In this document: positions 1 through 10,030 of the stretch, one piece after another | How the letters are laid out: the number at the start of each line of letters is the position of its first letter | Numbering within the stretch: the first letter of the stretch is position 1 | Source: Agapanthus africanus | Taxonomy: Eukaryota > Streptophyta > Magnoliopsida > Asparagales > Amaryllidaceae | Direction of reading: 5' to 3' | NCBI GenBank assembly: GCA_030015575.1 | Contig: CM057344.1 | Coordinates: 592,852,410-592,916,409, forward strand | Length of the DNA stretch: 64,000 nt | Notes under the pieces: generated by a model | The model's database searches: none | The model's input: only the letters and a program-made list of their open reading frames with translations | Told to the model about the DNA's origin: nothing | Made by a program: the position numbers and the translations under genes

Positions 1-277
1 TTCCATTTCTACACTTGTTACATTATTTCCATGACTTTCCTACATGTTTTATAGCATATTTATTGATTTATTAGAGAGGGAAAAAGAAAAGAAAAGAAAA
101 GGATATGATTAGAATAGTGAGGAGTGGGCAAGAGAGAGAAAGAGTGGGTGAGGGTCAACCCTTTGTCTTGAGCCATCCCCCATCATTTTCCTCACTCATT
201 TCTCTCCCCTCTCTTCCCTTTGCTGCTGCTGCTGCTGTTCCCTTACTCTCCTTCTCCACAAAATCCCCCAAAACACT

Positions 278-430
278 ATGAAAATCAACTCAAAACCCAT
301 TACCCTTTACACAAAAAAGATGCACAAGTTCAAGGGAAGCACATTGGACCAAGAAAGCAAGGATTTTGGCCACTTGGGGCAACTCAAGAATTTTCTTGAG
401 TTGCCAAATGAGGTATTTTCTGAACCATAA
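278..430 (+). CDS. Small leader ORF of GL1 (50 aa), ends at a donor-like site
   Basis: ATG at 278, stop TAA at 428. It is collinear with 52-aa ORFs at the same place in GL3 (32175-32333) and GL5 (44437-44595). Shared features are an early SKP or PKP, a central LD or LN, the run QLK, then LE, P, E, and a final E-V junction. After codon GAG (410-412) comes GTATTTTC, where the other copies have GTAATTTC, so the conserved part could end at a 5' splice site. No family is recognised. The peptide is basic and has no signal peptide or membrane segment. Translation is unproven; the case rests on conservation between copies. Confidence 0.35.
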   Translation: MKINSKPITLYTKKMHKFKGSTLDQESKDFGHLGQLKNFLELPNEVFSEP

Positions 431-1157
431 GCTTAGTGTTTCCATTACTTTTACCCCCATGTTAGATTAGAACCGATATCGAGTGGTTTTGTGGACTTAG
501 AAGAATTCTAGTTAGGGTTATTGGAAATTGAGAGTTGTGATGGGCAATTGAGCACAGTAGAGACCACACAAACCCCATAGTGCTAGAATTAAGACCTAAA
601 CCAGAGATTAGAACCCTGGAATACGGATTTGGAAAAGCCGATATCGGAAAATTCTGAATTCTGTGGATGTAAAATGGAATCTGCTATCACCCCGAGACTC
701 TGAAAATTATTTTGCAAGGACAGTGATACATGCAGGCACCTAGGAAGCTACCACCAAAGCCCTGACCCTTAACCCTCAAACTCGGCCGCAATTAAATCCA
801 TTCTGGCCGCAAATTGCGGCCAGACCAGTGAGGTTTTGGCTCGTTCTTGTTTTGTGGCTTTGTCTCCAGTAAAATAGACCCTTGGTATATGCAAAATTGT
901 CTGATTTGACCTAGGGTAGAATCTGGGACCTTTTTCCTAAGTTGCTGTTTTGATTCAGAGTCTCGTTTCTCGTATTTTGAATTCTGGATTTGCGTATTTG
1001 GGTTTTACCTCGATCACTTGACGTTTGTACGACGACATCAAGGGTTGTTTGATGGTTTTGAAAGCGTAGTCCATATGTTCTAACCTATAGGCCTTAGCGC
1101 ATCGTTTGGTTTTCTCGATGTGATTTTATGGTGCATTGCGATTGTGTTATCTTATAG

Positions 1158-1227
1158 GTACCTTCTCGAGGGCTTCATACAATGAAGAAGATGAAGGCGA
1201 TATCGACACCGACACGCAAGATGCAAG
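1158..1227 (+). other. Exon-like module 2 of GL1 (AG | 70 bp | GTGAGT)
   Basis: The segment is preceded by TTATCTTATAG and followed by GTGAGTAGAT. All six giant LTRs have a 67-75 bp segment here bounded by AG and GTGAGTAGAT, while the inside of the segment varies much more. This looks like a small internal exon of a transcript made from the LTR. Inference only; splicing has not been shown. Confidence 0.5.
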
Positions 1228-1872
1228 GTGAGTAGATTATATCTACGGGGGAAGTCAGGTGGATGGCGTATAGCACCCCCGCAGTTCGATGCTTAGTATG
1301 CTAGATATATACTATATATATGTATGATAGCATTATGTGTGACTTAGATATTCAGATGTGATTAGGTGTACTATGGATAGAATAGGGTTTAGATGTAAAC
1401 TAGTATGGTTTCCTAGATACGAACCCTAGAATAGGTTTACACCCACACGCACACACATGCTTATTTGCTATACATATACCTGGATGATGAGGATAGTGGA
1501 TGATATTTGGGAATGAGTCGATGAGATTGGGCATAGTGCTATGAGATCGGTGATGTAATGTGATTCGTATTTGGGATACGGCATGAGATTATAGCGGGCC
1601 TTTGGACGTGTGTTTCACACACGCATTTATATTTACATAGATGTATCGATTTGTACTAGACTTAGATCAGTACCCCAGATAATGAGATATGATGATAAGG
1701 ATACCAGATAATTGATGAGATGAATGCGATATTGACCCGTACCCAGCTTTTGGGATGCCGTACGATGATTTACCGTACGAGCTTTTTATTGATGATAGAT
1801 CTGCACTCATGACTCGAGAATGTCATATGATATTGTATCGTACGCGGTACCTTTGAGGCGGGATCGCCGACC

Positions 1873-1874
<2 letters not shown>

Positions 1875-1912
<38 letters not shown>
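1875..1912. repeat. (TA)n microsatellite in GL1
   Basis: About 19 TA dinucleotides. The matching place in GL3 and GL5 has only short, interrupted AT runs, so it expanded in this copy. Confidence 0.95.
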
Positions 1913-1914
<2 letters not shown>

Positions 1915-2297
1915 CTCAGATTTAGGTGGTTTCCGTACCCCTCCTGATTGACTTGTTAGTTAGAGCCATAGTTTTGCTAGTAGATGTTAGGCTAGGCCGA
2001 TATCATACCTATTTCAAAAACTAACGAATCGGGAGTATTTTAAAGACAGGCAAGGGATTCTACGGATATTTTCAAAAGACGCATTTTTTCTTAAAAACAC
2101 CGTAGCCCTTATTTTCCTAAAAACCCCGATTCGACTTATTTCAAATGGCAAAAACAGTATGACATAGATACATTGATGTAGATTTTACACTGTTGTGTTT
2201 ATTATTCATTTGCCGCAGATTCTTACTGTTTGCATCGCATTGCATGTTAAATATGTTTATTGTTGTATCAAATCCATGCTGTTAGGACACCAACACC

Positions 2298-2363
2298 ATT
2301 ATCGATGATGCATATGTTTCACGTACACCAGCTTGCCGGCTCACACACTTCATCATCGATAAT
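2298..2363 (+). other. Conserved long stem-loop of the giant LTR (GL1 copy)
   Basis: The arms ATTATCGATGATG (2298-2310) and CATCATCGATAAT (2351-2363) are perfectly complementary over 13 bp, with a 40-base loop containing GCCGGC. The same structure lies at 9051-9113 (GL2), 30290-30354 (GL3), 36411-36476 (GL4), 42540-42604 (GL5) and 60700-60761 (GL6). Stem sequence differs between copies but pairing is kept. Confidence 0.85.
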
Positions 2364-2402
2364 TACCATGTAACTACACTGTAGTACTGTTGCATTCAGG
2401 AT

Positions 2403-3957
2403 ATGACCCCTTGCATGTCATACTTGTGCACATACCTATTGTACATTCATACTCGTGTACTTACATATTGTACACTCATACTTGTGCACATACCTATTGT
2501 ACATTCATACTCGTGTACTTACATGCTGTACACTCATACTTGTGCACATACCTATTGTACATTCATACTCGTGTACTTACATGCTGTACACTCATACTTG
2601 TGCACATACCTATTGTGCATTCATACTCGTGTACTTACATATTGTGCACTCATACTTGTGCACATACCTATTGTACATTCATACTCGTGTACTTACATGC
2701 TGTACACTCATACTTGTGCACATACCTATTGTACATTCATACTCGTGTACTTACATGCTGTACACTCATACTTGTGCACATACCTATTGTATATTCATAC
2801 TCGTGTAGTTACATATTGTATACTCATACTTGTACATATACCTATTGTACATTCATACTCGTGTACTTACATGCTGTACACTCATACGTGTGCACATACC
2901 TATTGTACATTCATACTCGTGTACTTACATGCTGTACACTCATACTTGTGCGCATACCTATTGTACATTCATACTCGTGTACTTACATATTGTACACTCA
3001 TACTTGTGCACACACCTATTGTACATTCATACTCGTGTACTTACATATTGTAAACCCATACTTGTGCACATACCTATTGTATATTCATACTAGTGTACTT
3101 ACATGCTGTACACTTATACTTGTGCACATACCTATTGTACATTCATACTCGTGTACTTACATATTGTGCACTCATACTTGTGCACATACCTATTGTACAT
3201 TCATACTCGTGTACTTACATGCTGTACACTCATACTTGTGCACATACCTATTGTACATTCATACTCGTGTACTTACATATTGTGCACTCATACTTGTGCA
3301 CATACCTATTGTACATTCATACTCGTGTACTTACATGCTGTACACTCATACTTGTGCACATACCTATTGTACATTCATACTCGTGTACTTACATATTGTA
3401 CACTCATAGTTGTGCACATACCTATTGTACATTCATACTCGTGTACTTACATATTGTACACTCATAGTTGTGCACATACCTATTGTACATTCATACTCGT
3501 GTACTTACATGTTGTACACTCATACTTGTTCACATACCTATTGTACATTCATACTCGTGTACTTACATATTGTACACTCATACTTGTGCATATACCTATT
3601 GTACATTCATACTCGTGTACTTACATGCTGTACACTCATACTTGTGCACATACCTATTGTACATTCATACTCGTGTACCATATTGTACACTCATATTTGT
3701 GCACATACCTATTGTACATTCATACTCGTGTACTTACATGCTGTACACTCATACTTGTGCACATAGCTATTGTACATTCATACTCGTGTACTTACATATT
3801 GTACACTCATACTTGTGCACATACCTATTGTACATTCATACTCGTGTACTTACATATTGTACACTCATACTTGTGCACATACCTATTGTACATTCATACT
3901 CGTGTACTTACATTTGTATACCTATACTTGTACACATACATATTTGCACATACATAG
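2403..3957 (+). repeat. 58-bp minisatellite, about 27 copies, inside GL1
   Basis: The unit is 58 bp and is made of two related 29-bp halves, one starting TACTTGTGCACATACC and one starting TACTCGTGTACTTACA. Copies differ by single bases, for example TACATGCTG versus TACATATTG. At the same place GL3 and GL5 have only about one degenerate seed (near 30180-30250 and 42420-42495), so the array grew in this copy. The unit has no stop codon in any + frame and 58 is not a multiple of 3. All three frames are therefore open, producing long false ORFs of Cys/Tyr/His/Thr-rich peptide. Confidence 0.97.
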
Positions 3958-4511
3958 ATGATTTTGGCTTGAATTGAGGATTTGGGAACCACAAGATACT
4001 TTTTAAAACTGATTCATTTTAAAGAAGGGGTCTTCCCTAAATATGTGGATGTTACTCTTCCATGTTGCATGATATACTGATATACTTACATTTCTTTTAT
4101 ATGTCGTATACATCATGCTTTCTGTTTATACGCATTGAGATATGTTATTTTCATGATATTTCTGGATTTGGGAACTGTGGGTATTTTAAAGGAGAGTATG
4201 CATTGTTTTAAAAACCCGGTTACCCTTGATATGATATTTCAGTGCGTCCACCATGTGTTTTCTCGGTTCTGAGAGTGGCATGTGAAACCCGATTTGAGGA
4301 GCGGTAGGTACCGTCTGCGGGTACATGGTGGACCCGGTGAGGTACCCCGGGGCAAGAAGACTCGTATATGTTAGACGGTGAGCCTGGCAGGGGAGTACTA
4401 CCTACCGGTGATTGTTTTGAGCTCGGCGGATATCTAGGGGATATCGACCGGAGTTGAGAGATGAGACGGGCCGATTCGGACTGACGGAGCCCTATGTATA
4501 TGAGGATTTAC

Positions 4512-4567
4512 GTGCCGATGCTAGGCACAGGTTTCATGATGTTTTTGAGTGTCAATGCTTGACACTC
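4512..4567 (+). other. Twin short hairpins of the giant LTR (GL1 copy)
   Basis: First hairpin, 4512-4528: stem GTGCC/GGCAC with 7-base loop GATGCTA. Second hairpin, 4547-4567: stem GAGTGTCAA/TTGACACTC with loop TGC. Counterparts occur in the other giant LTRs, with stems alternating GTGCC/GGCAC and GTGTC/GACAC and a nearly fixed loop. Confidence 0.75.
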
Positions 4568-5052
4568 AGGTTCCATGATTTTGATATGTCGCGAGCGACA
4601 CATGTTGATTTACATCCTCATACTTCCATGCATATGTTTATGATATTTACATGATACTTATTGTCATTGGGTGACACGTGGACGATTTCCACATACATAT
4701 ATTGACATGGATGACATTGATCACATAGTTGGACGAGATCCACATACATGATGACATTAATTATATAGTGGGATGATATCCACATACTTATAGACTTCAT
4801 GATGAGTCGACATTGATCATACCTCATATTTATGATATGTTATTACCTGAGGCACTGTCACAAGCACTTGGCACTACACTCATGTATAGATGTTACATTG
4901 CCACTTTATCATGCTTCATACTTATTCATTTGAGATTTATATATATATTTGATCGTATTGACCTAGGATGAGTCATACATACGATTTCTGCTCTGTGATG
5001 TTTTCTACTCACGAGTTGGCAACTTACCCTCGTTGTGCCACAGTTCTTGCAG

Positions 5053-5117
5053 GTTTTGCCGTACAGGTTCCATTGCGGCTCCTGGCACACTGCTTCCCTT
5101 ACGGGTGATTTGCTTTG
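5053..5117 (+). other. Exon-like module 3 of GL1
   Basis: Preceded by a pyrimidine-rich tract ending CAGTTCTTGCAG and followed by GTAGGTGGG, so it has acceptor and donor consensus. The boundaries are kept in GL3 (29030-29096, minus strand) and GL5. The CTGCAAGAA..GGCACAACG block marking the acceptor is also visible in GL2, GL4 and GL6. Inferred exon; no ORF continuity across modules is claimed. Confidence 0.45.
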
Positions 5118-5690
5118 GTAGGTGGGTTCTTTTGTATCAGAACCACCATTGTACATGTATTATTCAGTTGTATCTAGTAATTCCATCAACCAAACTTGTA
5201 TATTGTTTCAGACTTAGAAAACCAGTTATGTATTATTTCGACTTTAGAGTCGCGCATTGTAGTATTATGGTTTTCATGCTGATTTTGAGTTTTTCTTTGA
5301 GTTTTGATTCTCGCCCTTCGGCATTGTATATTATACTGCTTGCGTGGTTGTGACCGTCGATTGACGAAGAGCTAGTTCCTGCTTAGGGATGCCTTTTTTC
5401 ATTGTATATATATTATTCATGTTATACCCCGTTTGGGGCCATTATTTGCAAAGGAAACTCTGCCGAAATTTTTGGAAAAGATTTTAGACTTTAAAAATGC
5501 ATATTCGGCTTACTTATTTAAAAATCTTTCTTTTAAAACATGTTTTCCTTACTTCTTAAAAATTAGTTTTCCTTATTTACTCCTTAAAAATGGTTTTAGA
5601 TTTCTGGGCTTTTGGCTTACTTGAATTAGATTGGGTTTTATAGACTTCATATGATTCAAGGCCAGTCACGTGCTATTTCGGGTTGTGACA

Positions 5691-7078
5691 TTAATGGGAG
5701 TATGGTAGAACTGGAAATGATTCCAGAAGCGCAAACGGTTACTGAAAGTTTAGTAGAACCTGAAAATTCAATAAATCCTGACAGACCATAGCTACTCTGC
5801 AGATTTAGTAGACGACCTCAGCCACCGGAGAGATACTTCATTTTTCTCATAGACGGCGACAAGGAGGCTTGCATGATGAGATGATGACCCTACTAGTTAT
5901 CAGTAGTCCATAAGAAGTGGTGACTTCCAACTGATGGTTGGATGCCAAGTTATCTAAGTTAGACTCTATGTACTACAGCAAAGTGTGGATTTTGTTATGT
6001 GCTCCTGAAAGGGGTAAAACCCATAAGGAGGAAGCAGATCTTTCGAGATCAGTGCAAATGGAAAGGTATTAACCTAATATGGCTAGACTTGTACTAAACG
6101 ATATTCATCAAATATTCGATGTGGATTGTGATGATATTGTTACTTCAGTGTCTGTGTTGAAGTCCATACGTATAAAACTTGCCACTATTGTCTTTCATAA
6201 CTATAATATCTGGCATGTGGATGATTATAACATTTTTTAAATTGGATTTATAAGTGTACGTGTATATGACTCTGCCAGAGGGTTATCTTAGTAAGTGGGA
6301 GCAGTGGAAAGTGTGCAAGTTGCTTAAATCTATTTGTAAACTAAAGCACGCATAACGGAGATGGATCATCTATTTTGATATTACGGTCAAAGTGTTTGAC
6401 TTCCTCAAAATTAAAGATGAACCTGGTATTTGTAAGAAGACGGTAGGGAGTAATGTCAAGTTACTCATATTGATGTAGATGATATACTCTTGATATGAAG
6501 TGATATTCCTATACTACAATCGGTTAAAATATGGTTGTCACATATGTTAATCTAATCCCGGAGAAACATAAGAAGCTGTGAAGAACATGTGAGATGTTCT
6601 TGGTTTAAGGTAATGGCTGCCTCCTTCGGGTGGCGGTTACCGATTCCGGCTTCCAAGATGACATGGAATACAGATTGTCTGTCGCAAGTCATTAGTTTAC
6701 CCTCTTATGAGGAGCAGTATATTGGAAAAGTTTCAAAAAGGATACTGAGGTGGTCAAGATGCTAGATGTTGATTGTGACTCAGCAAAGAATACATCCTAA
6801 GTATTTGTTTGGATAAATACGTTCATTTATGAACATGGTCTCATCAGCTGTCTAAACAAAGTTCTAAGGAAGGTATTGCTCATTTCGGAAAATAGTTGAT
6901 CTCCGCGAAATTGAGATTCAGAGAGATACGGTTAGAAACATTGTAGTGGATCCACTCACTGAGCCTATTTCTCGAACACAGTTTGCGAAACTGTTAGTAC
7001 AGATGTTGGATATACAGTAGCACATGAGATGCGTGTATGCGATACCCCAATAATTGGCCTTATGTGCAAGTGGGAGAT
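5691..7078 (+). pseudogene. Cop-D: decayed copia pol (RT and RNase H remnants)
   Basis: The sequence is collinear with the pol of Cop-B (47651-49370), but frameshifts and stops put matching peptides in all three + frames. Recognisable pieces are the acidic linker before RT near 5705-5790, a degraded KWIF-like RT block near 6010-6050, VDD of the YVDD active site at 6475-6483 followed by ILLI and a stop, and the RNase H tail VDPLTEP..RTQF near 6945-6985. The 5' end is cut by the giant LTR GL1, so integrase, protease and gag are outside the window or lost. It ends at a polypurine tract (AAGTGGGAGAT, 7068-7078). It is old: more decayed than Cop-A or Cop-B. Confidence 0.85.
7068..7078 (+). other. 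Polypurine tract of Cop-D
   Basis: AAGTGGGAGAT lies directly before an LTR start TGTTGGATAT. The same arrangement occurs in Cop-B (AAGTGGAAGAT, 49411-49421) and, on the minus strand, in Cop-A (14070-14084). Confidence 0.85.
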
Positions 7079-7190
7079 TGTTGGATATAGGTGCCTTAAA
7101 GGCAATTATCGTAATTATATGAATGCAATTACTAAATTCAAGAGGATAAATATAGAGAACACTCTTACTCGAGATGATAGTATGTAATGT
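7079..7190 (+). mobile_element. Cop-D 3' LTR, first 112 bp
   Basis: Begins TGTTGGATATAGGTGCC and is alignable to the start of the Cop-B LTR (TGTTAGGAATATG..GCCC..GAGGCC). It is interrupted at 7191 by GL2. The remainder of the LTR most likely resumes near 22698. Confidence 0.75.
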
Positions 7191-7817
7191 TGTCACGACC
7201 CGAAAGCAGCTTGCGACCGGCATTTAGATCACTTTGATATTACGGTCAAAGTGGCATGGAATTGAATTTCTTTTAAAGTGCAAATAAGTTTGTTCGAAAA
7301 TGCTTATGTTGTTTGAAAATCGGGCAGTACCTTCTTTGTAAATTTTGAGTAACACTGCGTACAAAATAAAATATATATAAAGCATCACCAACGGGAGCTA
7401 GCTTCCACGCGGAAAAGGCGGAGTGACGACGAAGAAATAGAAAGCGAAATATAACCAACAACAATATAAAGTCGACTCCGAACGAGTAGGACGCCCAAAA
7501 ACACAAAATATCTAAGTCTTGCTTCTAAGTCCACAAATATACAAGTTTTGGTCGATGGAGTTTTTAACTAGATCCAAAAGAATATGCATATACAATGTGT
7601 GGTTACGATTTAACATGTAACCTACCTACCAAAGCAATCACTGAAGTAAGGAGTGTGCCGGCAAGTCGCTACTGATCCAAGCGGTCAATCCTGCAAGAAA
7701 CTGGGGCACAACGAGGGTGAGTTGCCAACTCAGTGAATAAAAGTATATCGCAAGGTAGAAATCAAAATGCATAACGATCTACCCAGGTCATAAAGTATAG
7801 TACTATAATATCCTTTA

Positions 7818-7820
<3 letters not shown>

Positions 7821-7854
<34 letters not shown>

Positions 7855-7895
7855 TGATGATATATTTCCATGGTTACGCGATCGATATCGATGCG

Positions 7896-7936
<41 letters not shown>

Positions 7937-7980
7937 TGATGATATATTTCCATGGTTACGCGATTGATATTGATGCGCCT
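7821..7980. repeat. 82-bp tandem duplication with (AT)n in GL2
   Basis: Two copies of an (AT)n tract followed by GAGATGATGATATATTTCC and a CGAT-rich segment ending GCGCCT. The unit starts GAGATG at 7851 and again at 7933. The copies differ by two bases (CGATCGATATCG versus CGATTGATATTG), so the duplication is recent. Confidence 0.93.
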
Positions 7981-8380
7981 ATAGTACTTGTGCATTATAT
8001 ATATATATAGAATGCATCCATGTATAAGCCTATAAATTAGCCGAAAAATGTATGTAAAACCCTTTCAAAATAACCGTATGATACGTATATCACGACACAA
8101 GTAGCAGACGTAGTTTTATGAAGTATTATATACGTTTTGTTAAAAGTATACGTCTCGCTTTTTAGAAATGAGTTTTAAGATGATTTTGGTTTAAAAATTT
8201 CTTGTGTCGTCCCAGACACGTCAAAATAGTGAGGCTATAGCTCATTTGAAAACCTCTTTAATGTATATCGATATGTGAAATAGTATTCAGGTACTGTCCG
8301 ATGGATCAGTCATGTTTGGCTACTATATGGCATAATCTATAACAATGCATCTCGACGGATCGCGCAGACATCCACATACA

Positions 8381-8505
8381 AGTGTCTAGCATCGACACTC
8401 TAAATATCATGAGTGTCCATCATCGGAACTCAAAACTCATCATTTACTGAGTGTCCATCACCGACACTCAAAATCATCATAAATCTCGTGTCTATCATCG
8501 ACACG
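8381..8505 (-). other. Four-fold version of the short-hairpin module in GL2
   Basis: Hairpins at 8381-8399 (AGTGTC/GACACT), 8411-8431 (imperfect), 8449-8469 (GAGTGTC/GACACTC) and 8487-8505 (CGTGTC/GACACG), each with a 7-base loop that matches the TAGCATC loop or differs from it by one or two bases. The other giant LTRs have two such hairpins at this place. Confidence 0.7.
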
Positions 8506-9050
8506 TAAATCCAGATATCGTAGGCACCGTCTCGTCAGACTGGTCCTCTGCGATATCAATAGCCTCGGTCGGTATCTCCCGGATATCTACTGCACTCCAA
8601 TACTCTCTCCAGTATCGATCCACCTCGCTAAGCTCCCTATACCTCCCTACGGACTTCCTGCCCCTCGGTGTCGTATCGGGTTCACCATGTACCTGTATTC
8701 AGTTAACCCCTCTCTCGATTCAGATATCTCATCATAAAAACCAAAACCCATGGTGGACGCCAAATCATCATATCATGAGAAAACCGTACTTTTAAAAACA
8801 TAATCAATTTGAAAAGATACCCGCGGTTTCTCAAATCCATAGAAAATAACAAGTTCCGAAAAACACATATATAATCTGTCTCGAGTTCATAAAAACATAA
8901 CGCATATATCATCTTTGCCACATTGGCAACAATCATATATGAATATCCATAACGATGGTATTCATATAACAAAATCATTATAGGTATCATCACATCTATC
9001 ATGGATATCTAGAACACAAGTAAACATGGCAGTCCTACTGTGTCATGGCA

Positions 9051-9294
9051 ATACTAATGATGTGTAGTGTACCATATGCGTCTATGCTTGTGTCACATGG
9101 CAATCATTAGTATTTATGCAAGTGTTCTATTAAAGGTGTTCAAACATCACTGTTACATGGATACGTCAATCATCGCATTCATATAATAACATTAATGATA
9201 GCAAGCATGGAAATCGTACAGTGTCATGGTAGTACCAATGAGGTGTAGTGTAACATATGCGTCTGTAATTTGTGCAACATAATAATCATTGGTA
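9051..9294 (-). other. Duplicated long stem-loop in GL2
   Basis: First copy: arms ATACTAATGAT (9051-9061) and ATCATTAGTAT (9103-9113), 11 bp perfect. Second copy, about 181 bp on: TACCAATGA (9233-9241) and TCATTGGTA (9286-9294), 9 bp perfect. A T-A pair in the first copy is a C-G pair in the second, so pairing survived substitution. Both are flanked by GTGTCATGG. Confidence 0.8.
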
Positions 9295-9956
9295 GTTGTG
9301 CAGTGTTCTATCAGTGTGTTAGTACAAGAATAGCAACATAACTAGCATATATAACAGGTAATCGAATCGCGGGCGTATAAAAAAGGTAACCTGATCGTAA
9401 CGTGAATAATCGTTAAATGTAGCTAACTATTATGAGCTATACCGTTACAATTGAAAATAGAACGAAACGTTATTTTATAAATAAGGAGGCTGTAGTATAT
9501 TTAAAATAGATTCACGTTTAAAAGTAGCAGCGCATCCTTACCATTTATTATTTAAAAGAGGAAAACAAATCGTTGGTTTTTAAAGAAGTATAGCTCAAGG
9601 GATTGAATCGGAATAAACACACGAATTCTCGAGCCCAAATGAATCTCGGCCGTATTTGGCACTATATCCTTATCATAACAAGTACGAATGATCTCTCGTA
9701 TAATATTCCTCTGATATCCGATCCATATCGTACGGATCTATAGTCACGTACATATGTCATGACAATCATATATCAAGATATATTCATACATATATGTAAC
9801 CTACTAGATACCAACTATACACTAATTTAGTTATAGACTAAGTTATCTAACATATCACTATAGCCTAGGTGTGTAGTATAAATATCCTAGTTAATTGGTT
9901 GCGGGGATGCTATACGCCATCCACCCGACCTCCCCCGTAGATATAAATCTACTCAC

Positions 9957-10030
9957 CGACGTCTCGAGCTAGTTGAAACCCACGACCGCCTCATTCGTCC
10001 TTGTCGTCTCGGAAATCTCCGCGATTGCAC
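9957..10030 (-). other. Exon-like module 2 of GL2
   Basis: On the minus strand: CGATTGTAG, then 74 bp, then GTGAGTAGATTTATATC. The boundaries match the other copies while the inside is largely different. Inferred small exon. Confidence 0.45.

Larger units (their letters stand above)
1..5690 (+). mobile_element. Giant LTR copy GL1, 3' part (solo or 3' LTR), left end outside window
   Basis: This sequence is the reverse complement of the giant LTRs at 28456-32853 and 40706-45123 over almost its whole length, apart from the minisatellite at 2403-3957. Base 1 corresponds to roughly 280 bases inside the LTR. The right end reads GGGTTGTGACA at 5690 and is followed by TTAAT (5691-5695), a candidate TSD whose partner lies outside the window. 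Directly after it comes copia pol sequence, so this copy landed inside Cop-D. Conserved family landmarks are present: leader ORF, two exon-like modules, long stem-loop and twin hairpins. Whether it is a solo LTR or the 3' LTR of a longer element cannot be decided from this window. Confidence 0.9.

Noticed and set aside
2403-3957. CRISPR-like periodicity of the 58-bp units
   Set aside because: There are no unique spacers, every part of the unit repeats, and the setting is a plant LTR.
2390-3977. Long overlapping + strand ORFs (up to 339 codons) of Cys/Tyr/His/Thr-rich repeats
   Set aside because: They are the three open frames of a stop-free 58-bp minisatellite. All frames are open at once, and the other LTR copies lack the array.
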